In this document: piece by piece, positions 1-6,735 of the stretch | Layout of the letters: each line of letters begins with the position of its first letter | Numbering within the stretch: the stretch's first letter is position 1 | From: Betaproteobacteria bacterium | GTDB lineage: Bacteria; Pseudomonadota; Gammaproteobacteria; Burkholderiales; Burkholderiaceae_C | Direction of reading: 5' to 3' | Length of the DNA: 7,522 nt | NCBI GenBank assembly: GCA_005884255.1 | Contig: VBDL01000083.1 | Coordinates: 1-7,522, forward strand | Program-made: the position numbers and the translations under genes | The notes under the pieces: model-generated | Told to the model about the DNA's origin: nothing | Database searches by the model: none | Seen by the model: only the letters and a program-made list of their open reading frames with translations

Positions 1-436
1 GAAGGACGGCAGAGTGAACGGGGTGTCGGAAGGAGAATTGAGGCTGGGGTATTGAGGCAGCGAGAATCGTGCCTTCGGCCCGTCCGCTCCCCACCTTGCC
101 ACTAGACCGCCAGATGGAAGACTGTGGCGACTGTCTCCTGGTGGCCGACCGCCGGCGCTGAGGCGACAGGAGCGAACGACAGGTCATCGAGCCGGAGCTG
201 TCATTCGGGCCGGGATGGCGGCTATGGGTTGTACAGCTGTCGGCCGGTGGCGCTCGCTGGCCAGCCGTAGTAGACCCATTGCGCTAGTCCCGAAGCCCGA
301 AAGCGGTCGCCCGGATCGGTCCCGCAAGCAGACCGGTGTGCCAGCACTCCCAGCCCAGAGTTCGACCGCTCGCCCTAGCCGAGGGGCTCGAGTTCCTCGA
401 TGCGCTCCTCCCCGTGGCCCGACCCTCCGCCTCACG
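1..436. other. Intergenic region, no convincing gene
   Basis: No reading frame here looks like a real protein. The open frames are Arg/Ala/Pro-rich and have no recognisable domain or ribosome binding site. The stretch lies just beyond the stop codon of the minus-strand esterase. It holds a 10-bp perfect palindrome (gctggccagc, 256-265) and a nested pair of inverted repeats: agcggtcg at 302-309 with cgaccgct at 363-370, and inside it cggtc at 317-321 with gaccg at 331-335. No T-run follows, so it is not a standard intrinsic terminator. From memory, unverified, the segment around 220-310 resembles a dispersed intergenic sequence of Burkholderiales genomes. Confidence 0.5.
302..370. repeat. Nested inverted repeats downstream of the esterase gene
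   Basis: Outer arms agcggtcg (302-309) and cgaccgct (363-370) are perfect 8-bp complements. Inner arms cggtc (317-321) and gaccg (331-335) form a 5-bp stem with a 9-nt loop. The element starts about 65 nt past the esterase stop codon in the direction of its transcription. It could shape the 3' end of that mRNA or be part of a dispersed repeat. The stems are short for GC-rich DNA, so chance is a real alternative. Confidence 0.3.
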
Positions 437-2104
437 CTACTGACACTGGAAGCTCGCTGCGCTCTCGATGTCCGTCGCGCCGGCCTTCAGCATGGCCTGC
501 TTCGGATAAGCGCACAGTGGCCGCGTCCGCGTGGCCGACCAGCCGGCCGCGGCGACGTCCGGGTCCGCGGGGTTGACGCCGGCCACGACGCTGTCCGGCG
601 CCGTGCCCTTCTCCACCCAATCCTCCAGTGCGGTCAACATGTTGAAGCGGTCGGTCGCCGGGCCGCCGGTGCAGTGGTTCATCCCCGGGACCAGGAACAG
701 GCGCGCGTAAACGGCCGCATTGGCATCGGCTGCCTTCAGCGCGTCGTACCAGGCGATCGTGTCGTTCGCCGAGAACACCGGGTCGGCGGTGCCGTGGTAG
801 ACGATCAGCTTGCCGCCGCCTTGCTTCAGCTTCGTCAGCTGGGTCGGGTTCGGCGGCGTCATGAAACTCATCGCCGACTCGTTGAACGGCGCCGCGATCG
901 CGAAGATCTTCGGCGCGTCGGTGTCCATGCTGAAGCCGAGCTGGTAGCCGAGGCCGCCGTCCGAGAGGTCCGGCACGTCGGGCGGTGTCGTGAAGACATA
1001 GCCCATCGCGCCGGCGCCGATGAGCGTGTTGAATGGCAGCGGCGCAAAGCCGGCATCGAGTTTCCAGAAACGCCAGTTCGCGCCCGCGATGCCTGGGTCC
1101 CACGGCCAGCTCGCGTACAGGCTCTGGCCGGCCGTGTTCTTCGCGCCGTCGAAGACCTTCTGCAGCGCCGTCTTCTGCGCCGTGGTGAGGCAACCGCTGG
1201 TCGCGGCGCCGCTGCAGGTCGGCACGTCGGTCGTGAGGTTGAACGCGGCTTGGCAGGCGATGCGGTCGTTGACGATGCCGTCGCTTGCACCGTCGAGCGC
1301 GTCGCACTTGGCGAGGATGCTCTGCGAGACCAGCGCCATCGCGGCCTGCGGGAACGCGTCCTTCGGCAGCTGTCCGGTGCCGGCCGCGGACATGAACTGC
1401 TGCGTGTCCCAGGCCTCGGCCACAGCCGCCTTCGGGAGGTTGAAGCCGGGGTCAGCGGCGATCAGGCCGTCGAACTGGTCGCCGAAGCGCGCGGCTGTCA
1501 CCATCGCCTGGCGGCCGCCGTTGGAGCAGCCCATGAAGTATGAGCGCGTCGGCTTGCTGGCATAGCGTCGCTCGACGATCGCCTTGGCCAGCGGCGTCAG
1601 AGTGCCCACGGCGTTGTAGCCGTAGTCCACCCGCGCCTGCGGGTCGAGCGCGAAACTCACGTCGGCCTGGCCGGTGGCATGGCCCGCGTCTGTCGCGACG
1701 ACCGCATAACCCTGCGCCAGCGCCGTCGTGCTGGTCGTGTTGATGAGGCTGCCGACAGCCGGGTTGATGACACCATCGGTGCCGCCGCCGCCCTGGAAGA
1801 AGAACTTGTGCTTCCAGTCGGCGGGCTGCGGCAGCCGCAGCTCGAAGCCGATCGCATACGCCTTGCCGTCGATGCCGGTACGGTCGTTGATCGAGCCGGT
1901 GACCTTGCAATGCGCCGGCAGCGCACCCGATGCGGCCACCTCGACGGCCTGCGCGACCTTCAGGCCCGAGAGGCCGAGATTGGCGGTCGTGATGTCGGCG
2001 CAGTTCAACGGCTGCGGACTGTCGCTGCCGCCTCCGCAAGCGGCCAGCGCGGCGGCGCAGATCGCCGTGGCAAGTGTGTGCATGCCCGCGGGACGAAACC
2101 CCAT
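437..2104 (-). CDS. Tannase/feruloyl esterase family lipoprotein hydrolase
   Basis: A 555-residue alpha/beta hydrolase of the tannase family, which cleaves esters of aromatic acids such as gallates, ferulates and, in MHETase, mono(hydroxyethyl) terephthalate. The family's CS-D-HC set is complete: nucleophile Ser194 in GCSNGG (192-197), Asp441 in ADPV, and His477 in NHCTGG, with Cys193 and Cys478 placed for the disulfide that joins the active-site residues. An Asp-rich stretch at 267-280 (CDALDGASDGIVND) matches the family's calcium site in the lid domain. The N-terminus has a short hydrophobic stretch ending in lipobox LAAC (Cys23) followed by GGGSD, so export and lipid anchoring, probably in the outer membrane, are likely. 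The Met at 2104 is chosen because AAGGAGA lies 5 nt upstream; the Met eight codons in (Met8) has no comparable site. It is transcribed away from an AraC-type regulator, the likely controller. The Ser-to-His distance (283 residues) is about 20 shorter than in MHETase as I recall it, so the lid is smaller. The substrate cannot be assigned. Confidence 0.93.
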   Translation of the reverse strand: MGFRPAGMHTLATAICAAALAACGGGSDSPQPLNCADITTANLGLSGLKVAQAVEVAASGALPAHCKVTGSINDRTGIDGKAYAIGFELRLPQPADWKHKFFFQGGGGTDGVINPAVGSLINTTSTTALAQGYAVVATDAGHATGQADVSFALDPQARVDYGYNAVGTLTPLAKAIVERRYASKPTRSYFMGCSNGGRQAMVTAARFGDQFDGLIAADPGFNLPKAAVAEAWDTQQFMSAAGTGQLPKDAFPQAAMALVSQSILAKCDALDGASDGIVNDRIACQAAFNLTTDVPTCSGAATSGCLTTAQKTALQKVFDGAKNTAGQSLYASWPWDPGIAGANWRFWKLDAGFAPLPFNTLIGAGAMGYVFTTPPDVPDLSDGGLGYQLGFSMDTDAPKIFAIAAPFNESAMSFMTPPNPTQLTKLKQGGGKLIVYHGTADPVFSANDTIAWYDALKAADANAAVYARLFLVPGMNHCTGGPATDRFNMLTALEDWVEKGTAPDSVVAGVNPADPDVAAAGWSATRTRPLCAYPKQAMLKAGATDIESAASFQCQ

Positions 2105-2336
2105 GAATGTCTCCTTGTCAGTGGCAGCCTCCCTCGGGCCGCCTGCCGCACACACTAAGGAGTGCCCCCGGTTCCGTCTTGGCGAATCGCGCCGTATTGT
2201 CGAATCCGGCCTGCCGGTAAACCCGAAGGCGTCTCGCAACACACGCTGGCGATCGCTCCCAGCCCGCCCCTTGAGCCTTCTGTCCTTGCTGCCCGGATCC
2301 CCCGACTCGTTCCCGCAGGACTCGCCGCCGGGCCGA
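2105..2336. promoter_or_regulatory. Divergent control region between esterase and AraC regulator
   Basis: About 230 bp lie between the esterase start and the most downstream plausible regulator start, so both promoters should sit here. I see no good -35/-10 pair on either strand. A 6-bp direct repeat, cgaatc at 2183-2188 and 2201-2206 (18 bp start to start), lies about 80-100 bp upstream of the esterase start. AraC-type proteins bind direct-repeat half-sites, usually about 21 bp apart, so this is only a weak operator candidate. If the regulator starts at one of the upstream TTG codons (2271 or 2286), the right part of this region is coding. Confidence 0.5.
2110..2116 (-). promoter_or_regulatory. 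Ribosome binding site of the esterase gene
   Basis: On the minus strand this reads AAGGAGA, 5 nt before the ATG at 2104. It is a near-perfect Shine-Dalgarno sequence and fixes the esterase start, excluding both the long upstream extension of the open frame (to 2608) and the internal Met at residue 8. Confidence 0.85.
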
Positions 2337-3146
2337 GTGCTCGCGCTGTCGGCCGCGGACTGCGATGGCGCCGCGGTGCTCGACGTAATCGGCCCGCCGA
2401 CCGGAGAGGTGCGCCACCACCACGAGCTGGTGTGCCTGCAGCGCTGGCTGGCCCCGCTGACCGTGCGGCCACTGCGGTCGGACGGCGGCTGGCAGGTGCT
2501 GCGGCCGCAGATGCGGCTGTGGCGCCCCGAGGAGGCGCAGCACTTCCAGTGGAACGGCAGCGTGCACCAGCACTTCGTGCTCATCACGCGCCAGCGGATC
2601 GAGCGCATCCTCGAACGGCCCTATGCCCGCTGCGGGATCGACCGCTGGGGTGGCCGGGACTTCGACGATCGCCTCGTCACCCAGCTGGTCACCGCAATGA
2701 CGCAGGACTGCGCCGATCGCAGCCCGGCCGGCCCGCTGGTGGTTGATGCGCTGGTGACAGCCCTCGTCCACCGGCTCGCCACGTCGACGCCGCCATCCCC
2801 GGTGCGAACCCGGCTCTCGCCCGCTCGCGTTCGGCGCGTTCTCGACTTCATCGAAGCCGAGCTGCACCGCCCACTTTGCCTTGACGAGCTGGCAGCACAG
2901 GCCGACGTCGGCGTGCGCCGCTTCTGCGCGGCCTTCCGCGACGCGGTCGGCACCAGCCCGCACCAGCACCTGCTGCGGCGCCGGGTCGAGCGCGCGAAGC
3001 AGCTGCTTCGCGACGGTACGCTGAGCCTGGCCGACGTCGCGGCTGCGGTCGGCTTCAGCGACCAGAGCCAGTTCACGCGCACCTTCACCCGCATCGCCGG
3101 CTCGAGCCCCGGGCGATACCGCGGCCGCTCGCCGGCTGCCGACTGA
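2337..3146 (+). CDS. AraC-family transcriptional regulator
   Basis: The C-terminal ~105 residues are a clear AraC/XylS DNA-binding domain (about residues 160-265 from the GTG at 2337). The first helix-turn-helix is at ~180-208 (LCLDELAAQADVGVRRF, then the TSP motif). The second is at ~229-262, with the family signature VGFSDQSQFTRTFTRIAG followed by SPGRYR. The N-terminal ~150 residues would be the effector-sensing part (RWLAPLTVRPL, then HFQWNGSVHQHFVLI); no specific ligand can be read from it. The start is unresolved. The frame stays open far upstream, with no ATG between the esterase start and 2337 and no good Shine-Dalgarno. GTG 2337 gives 269 residues, TTG 2286 gives 286 and TTG 2271 gives 291; all suit the family. 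It is divergent from the esterase gene and convergent with dctA, so the esterase is the likelier target, perhaps induced by an aromatic product of ester cleavage. Confidence 0.88.
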   Translation: MLALSAADCDGAAVLDVIGPPTGEVRHHHELVCLQRWLAPLTVRPLRSDGGWQVLRPQMRLWRPEEAQHFQWNGSVHQHFVLITRQRIERILERPYARCGIDRWGGRDFDDRLVTQLVTAMTQDCADRSPAGPLVVDALVTALVHRLATSTPPSPVRTRLSPARVRRVLDFIEAELHRPLCLDELAAQADVGVRRFCAAFRDAVGTSPHQHLLRRRVERAKQLLRDGTLSLADVAAAVGFSDQSQFTRTFTRIAGSSPGRYRGRSPAAD

Positions 3147-3147
3147 A

Positions 3148-3190
3148 CGACCGGCGGCCTTCGGCGCCTCGGCCTTCGGTCGCGGCGCCG
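3148..3190. terminator. Hairpin-forming repeats between convergent genes, possible bidirectional terminator
   Basis: The gap between the regulator stop (3146) and the dctA stop (3211) contains cgaccg at 3148-3153 pairing with cggtcg at 3177-3182, with an inner ggcc/ggcc pairing. An alternative stem pairs cggcgcc (3162-3168) with ggcgccg (3184-3190). A 10-bp direct repeat, cggccttcgg (3155-3164 and 3170-3179), underlies part of this. The position between two converging genes suits a shared terminator, but no T-run follows on either strand, so factor-independent termination would be weak. Confidence 0.4.
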
Positions 3191-3210
3191 GACGACGCCC
3201 CTCGCCGCAA

Positions 3211-4554
3211 TCAGTGCAGCTGCATCGGCTGTAGCGCCGTGGCCGGCGGCGCGCTCGGAATCGTCGCATCCTGTTCAAGTGCAAGTTCGGTGTTGACGTA
3301 GTCTTGCGCCAGCTCCCTCGCAAGGACCTCACGATCGCAGGCCCTCTCCCAGATCGACACGACCACACACGCCACGGCGTTGCTCATCGTGCTTGTCAGG
3401 GCCCGCGCCTCGGACATGAAGCGATCGATGCCGACGATGAGCGCCACGCCGGCCACCGGCAGGTCGGGCATCACGGTGAGCGTGGCGACCAGCGCGACGA
3501 AGCCGCTGCCGGTGACGCCGGCTGCACCCTTCGACGTCAGCAGCATGAGCCCGAGCATCGCGCCGATCTGCGTCCAGGAGAGATGGATGTCGCAGGCCTG
3601 CGCGACGAACATCGACGCCAGCGTCAGGTAGATCGCGGTGCCGTCGAGGTTGAACGAATAGCCGGTCGGCAACACCAGCCCGACGACGCCCTTCTTGCAG
3701 CCCAGCCGCTCGAGCTTCATCAGGAGCCGCGGCAACACCGGCTCGCTCGACGAGGTGCCGAGCACGACCAGCAGCTCCTCGCGGATGTAGCGCAGCAGCT
3801 GCCACAGCTTGAAGCCGTGCATGCGCGCCAGCAGCCCGAGCACCACCACGACGAAGAAAACACACGCGACGTAGAACGTGCCGATCAGCAGCCCGAGCGA
3901 TCCGATGGACTTGATGCCGTAGCGGCCGACGGTGAACGCCATCGCGCCGAAGGCGCCGAGCGGCGCGAGCCGCATGATGAAGCCGAACGCCGCGAAGAGC
4001 ATGTGCGCGAAGCCGTCGATGCCGTCCAGCACCGCGCGGCCGCCGGCACCGATGCGGGTGAGACCGAACCCGCACAGCACGGACAGCAGCAGCACCGGCA
4101 GCACCTCGCCTTCGGCGAAGGCGCCGAAGAAGGATGAGGGGATGATGTGCAGCACGAACTCCGTGAAGCCGCGCGGCGGCACCTGGCTCGCATACTTCGC
4201 GGCCACCGCGGCATCGAGGTGCTTGGGGTCGATGTGCATGCCCGCGCCCGGCTGCAGCAGGAACACTGCCGCGAGCCCGGTGAGCAGCGCCAGGATGGTC
4301 AGCGCGTAGAACAGGCCCATCGATTTCAGCAGCGTCTTGCCGATCTCGCGCGAGTCGTTCAACGAGGTGATGCCGCTGACGATGGTGCAAAAGACGATCG
4401 GCGCGATCATCATCTTTACCAGCTTGACGAAGCCGTCGCCCAGCGGCTTGAGGTTGGCGCCGAAGTCCGGCCACCAGTGGCCCACGGCAATACCGAGCGC
4501 CAGAGCGATCAGGACCTGGACGTAGAGAAGCTTGAGCAGCTTGGCCGGTTTCAT
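3211..4554 (-). CDS. dctA: C4-dicarboxylate/proton or sodium symporter DctA
   Basis: A 447-residue inner-membrane carrier of the DAACS (glutamate/aspartate/C4-dicarboxylate symporter) family, close to the usual DctA length. It would import succinate, fumarate, malate or related acids. Family landmarks appear in order: an N-terminal hydrophobic bundle; the serine-rich hairpin GTSSSEPVLPRL (266-277); GYSFNLDGTAIYLT (298-311); the second hairpin LLTSKGAAGVTGSGF (338-352); and GIDRFMSEARALTSTMSNAV (375-394). Arg384 aligns with the Arg of archaeal GltPh (Arg397) that holds an acidic side chain, and Asn392 aligns with GltPh Asp405, a sodium ligand, as expected for DctA-type members. The C-terminal tail (about 405-447) is hydrophilic. 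The ATG at 4554 has AGGAGA 7 nt upstream. It follows the fused lyase gene by 72 nt on the same strand and is probably co-transcribed, which suggests the operon's substrate or product is a dicarboxylate. Confidence 0.95.
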   Translation of the reverse strand: MKPAKLLKLLYVQVLIALALGIAVGHWWPDFGANLKPLGDGFVKLVKMMIAPIVFCTIVSGITSLNDSREIGKTLLKSMGLFYALTILALLTGLAAVFLLQPGAGMHIDPKHLDAAVAAKYASQVPPRGFTEFVLHIIPSSFFGAFAEGEVLPVLLLSVLCGFGLTRIGAGGRAVLDGIDGFAHMLFAAFGFIMRLAPLGAFGAMAFTVGRYGIKSIGSLGLLIGTFYVACVFFVVVVLGLLARMHGFKLWQLLRYIREELLVVLGTSSSEPVLPRLLMKLERLGCKKGVVGLVLPTGYSFNLDGTAIYLTLASMFVAQACDIHLSWTQIGAMLGLMLLTSKGAAGVTGSGFVALVATLTVMPDLPVAGVALIVGIDRFMSEARALTSTMSNAVACVVVSIWERACDREVLARELAQDYVNTELALEQDATIPSAPPATALQPMQLH

Positions 4555-4561
4555 GGGTCTG

Positions 4562-4567
4562 TCTCCT
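4562..4567 (-). promoter_or_regulatory. Ribosome binding site of dctA
   Basis: AGGAGA on the minus strand, 7 nt before the dctA ATG at 4554. It lies just outside the two hairpins upstream (4586-4615 and 4618-4633), so it should stay accessible when they form. Confidence 0.8.
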
Positions 4568-4585
4568 GGATATGGGCGAACGACG

Positions 4586-4615
4586 GCCTTGCCGATCTGC
4601 GTCGGCTCGTAAGGC
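4586..4615 (-). promoter_or_regulatory. Stem-loop in the lyase-dctA gap
   Basis: On the plus strand, GCCTTGCCGA (4586-4595) pairs with TCGGC (4602-4606) and AAGGC (4611-4615), interrupted by a 4-nt bulge (TCGT). This gives two stacked 5-bp stems with a 6-nt loop. No U-run follows in the direction of transcription. It may set the relative expression of dctA and the upstream gene by partial termination, RNA processing or 3'-end protection. The structure is direct; the role is inference. Confidence 0.5.
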
Positions 4616-4617
4616 GG

Positions 4618-4633
4618 GCGCTGAATTCAGCGC
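4618..4633 (-). promoter_or_regulatory. 16-bp perfect palindrome over the lyase stop codon
   Basis: GCGCTGAATTCAGCGC is a perfect 16-bp palindrome that contains the stop codon of the fused gene (4627-4629). In RNA it would form a 6-bp stem with an AAUU loop. Only 2 nt separate it from the next hairpin (4586-4615), so the pair resembles an intercistronic RNA element. A protein-binding palindrome is the alternative. Confidence 0.5.
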
Positions 4634-6735
4634 AGCGTGGCGAGCACGCGGTCGACCATCACGCCGGATTGGCCGAGATAGTTGGCGGGATCGCACAGCC
4701 GCGCGAGCGCGGCACGGTCGAGGTGGCGCTTGATCTCCGGGTGCTCGGCCAGAAGGTCCAGCAACGGGCGCTGCTGCTTCACCGCATCCCGGCAGATGTC
4801 GTAGACCAGGTCGTGCGCGTACTCTCGGCCGATGTAGGGCCCGAGACCCATCATCACCGCCTCGCTCATCACGAGCCCGTGCGTCAGGTCGATGTTGCGG
4901 CGCATCGCCTTCGCATCGACTTCCAGGCCTTCGAGCACGAAGCGCGACTGCTTCAGCGCGCCGGCCATCAGGCAGAACGCTTCGGGCAGCACGATCCACT
5001 CGATCTCCCACGGGCCGGTCGAGCGCTCGTGGTCGGCGACCATCGCGTCCATCAGGGCGGCCGCGTGCTGGCGCACCACCGAGATCGCCGCATGGATGTA
5101 GCAGCTGGAGATCGGGTTGCGCTTCTGCGGCATCGTGCTGGAGGAACCCCGGCCGTGCGCGAACGGCTCGTAGACCTCGCCGACCTCGGTCTGCATCATC
5201 AGCTTGACGTCCATGCTCAGCTTGCCGAGTGTGCCGCCGACCAAGCCGAGGAAGGCACCCACCTCGGCGATGTTGTCGCGGATCGTGTGCCAGGCGATCA
5301 CCGGCTGCTTCAGGTCGAGCTCGGCACACAAGCCGGCCTGCGTCTGCATCGCGCCCTTCTCCAGCGACGCCAGCGTGCCGGCGGCGCCGGCGAACTCGCC
5401 GACGAGCACGCGCTCCTTCAACTGCGCGAGCCGCTCGCGATGACGTTCGATCGCCGACAGCAGGCCAGCCATCTTGTAGCCGAAGGTCACCGGAATCGCC
5501 TGCTGCAGGTTGCTGCGGCCGATCATCGGCGTGTCGCGATGCGTCTTCGCGTGGCGCGCCATCGCGGACGAGATCGCGGCGAGCTCGCGCTCGACGATCG
5601 CCAGCGCCTCGCGGATCTGCAGCACCGTCGCGGTGTCGGTGATGTCCTGCGTCGTCGCGCCCCAGTGGCAGTACTCGCCGAGTTTGTCGCGGCACAGCGC
5701 GTTGAGCTGGGACACCACGCCGAGGATCGGGTAGCCGACGCGCTCGGTCTGCTGGCGCAGCAGGCCCACGTCGATCTGCTCGAGCTTGCAGTGGCTGACT
5801 ATCTCGTCGGCGGCCTCCTGCGGGATCAGGCCGAGGCGGCCTTGCACCTTGGCCAGCGCAGCCTCGATGTCGAGGTACTTCTGCGTGCGGTTCTCGTCGG
5901 ACCAGACATGGCGCATCTCGTCGCTGGAGAAGATGCCCTGGAAGATGGCGGAGTCGATGATCGTGGCGGGCATGGCGGATCGGCCGTCGAGCTGCGCGGC
6001 GCCGGGCGATGCAGTCTCGGCGGCGATCACGCGGCGCGCCCAGTCGAGGGCCGCTGCGCTGGGCGCCAGTGCGGCGTGCAGCGGCGCGACCTGGCGCGGG
6101 TGTATGCACAGCTTGGCCCCGAAGCCATGGCGACGCGCCCACGCGAGGTCGGCGAGCAGGCGCTGCTCGTCGTCGATCTGCGGCGTGACACCGGCCACCG
6201 GTGCTGCCAGCCCGGCGACACGCGACGCGATCGCGAGCATGCTTGCGGCATGCGAGAGGCCCTCGATGCCGTCGGTGGTGTCCAGGTCGAGGTCGAGCGC
6301 GTAGTCGAGGGTGCCGAACACCAGCCGCACGACGCCGTCGGCGCCGGCCACCTCGTGCGCCGCCGCGGCACCACGCGCGCTCTCGACCAGCGCGAGCACG
6401 CGCGCATCGGGCACGGCGGCCCGCACGGCCTGCACGTGCGCCGCCGACTCGGCCTTCGGCAGCATCACGCCGGCGACGCCGGCATGGCGCAGCAGGCGCA
6501 GGTCGTCAGCGAAGGCGCTGGAATGGGCGTCGTTGATGCGGACGACCAGGCGAGCGCGGTCGTGCGCGGTGATTTCGTCGCACCACTGCGCGACCGCGTC
6601 ACGCGCTTCGCCCTTGGCCGGCGGCGCGACGGCGTCCTCCAGATCGAGCACGACCGCGTCGGCACCGCTGGCCAGCGCCTTGACGAAGCGCTCGGGGCGG
6701 TTGCCCGGCACGAAGAGGTAAGTGCGTGCGTCCAT
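4627..6735 (-). CDS. Fused CitE/HpcH-type CoA-ester lyase and fumarase/adenylosuccinate-lyase-superfamily enzyme
   Basis: A 702-residue ORF joining two enzymes. Residues 1-~251 are a CitE/HpcH-type lyase, a Mg-dependent TIM barrel that cleaves malyl-CoA-like thioesters: TYLFVPGNRPERF (5-17), VVLDLEDAV (28-36), Arg66, Glu118 in LVESARG and Asp144 in FGTLDYALD (likely metal ligands), and GFGAKLCIHPRQV (204-216). It stops at QLDGR, where stand-alone relatives continue for about 15-20 residues. Residues ~255-702 are a full-length superfamily lyase: CHWGATTQDITDT (356-368, with His357), GRSNLQQAIPVTFG (406-419) and the signature GSSSTMPQKRNP (530-541) with the flexible-loop serines. Asn409 replaces the family's His. 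Closest in feel are PcaB-like and 'adenylosuccinate lyase family' catabolic proteins; the reaction is unknown. Met255 (5973) is where a stand-alone lyase would start, but no Shine-Dalgarno precedes it. The ORF starts at ATG 6735 in a TGATG overlap with the CoA-transferase stop, preceded by a weak GAGG at 7 nt. Each domain is certain; whether the fusion is natural is not. Confidence 0.88.
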   Translation of the reverse strand: MDARTYLFVPGNRPERFVKALASGADAVVLDLEDAVAPPAKGEARDAVAQWCDEITAHDRARLVVRINDAHSSAFADDLRLLRHAGVAGVMLPKAESAAHVQAVRAAVPDARVLALVESARGAAAAHEVAGADGVVRLVFGTLDYALDLDLDTTDGIEGLSHAASMLAIASRVAGLAAPVAGVTPQIDDEQRLLADLAWARRHGFGAKLCIHPRQVAPLHAALAPSAAALDWARRVIAAETASPGAAQLDGRSAMPATIIDSAIFQGIFSSDEMRHVWSDENRTQKYLDIEAALAKVQGRLGLIPQEAADEIVSHCKLEQIDVGLLRQQTERVGYPILGVVSQLNALCRDKLGEYCHWGATTQDITDTATVLQIREALAIVERELAAISSAMARHAKTHRDTPMIGRSNLQQAIPVTFGYKMAGLLSAIERHRERLAQLKERVLVGEFAGAAGTLASLEKGAMQTQAGLCAELDLKQPVIAWHTIRDNIAEVGAFLGLVGGTLGKLSMDVKLMMQTEVGEVYEPFAHGRGSSSTMPQKRNPISSCYIHAAISVVRQHAAALMDAMVADHERSTGPWEIEWIVLPEAFCLMAGALKQSRFVLEGLEVDAKAMRRNIDLTHGLVMSEAVMMGLGPYIGREYAHDLVYDICRDAVKQQRPLLDLLAEHPEIKRHLDRAALARLCDPANYLGQSGVMVDRVLATLR

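Noticed and set aside
184..435. A small 83-codon minus-strand frame in the left intergenic region
   Set aside because: Arg-rich with no recognisable feature. It starts just after the esterase stop without a Shine-Dalgarno and overlaps palindromic, repeat-like DNA.
215..1543. A 442-codon plus-strand open frame
   Set aside because: Antisense to the esterase, low-complexity Arg/Val/Ala composition, no domain and no ribosome binding site.
2105..2608. Upstream extension of the esterase frame to 2608
   Set aside because: The AAGGAGA site 5 nt before the ATG at 2104 and the lipoprotein signal that follows fix the start; the extension is antisense to the regulator.
2118..3368. A 416-codon minus-strand open frame
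   Set aside because: Antisense to the AraC regulator, whose helix-turn-helix motifs are unmistakable on the plus strand.
4627..5973. Separate housekeeping adenylosuccinate lyase (purB) starting at Met 5973
   Set aside because: No ribosome binding site precedes this Met, the frame is continuous with the CitE-like domain, the catalytic His motif is changed to GRSN, and the neighbours are catabolic rather than purine genes.
3329..6142. A 937-codon minus-strand open frame overlapping dctA and the lyase
   Set aside because: Arg/Ala/Pro-rich translation with no motif, in a shifted frame of two well-supported genes.
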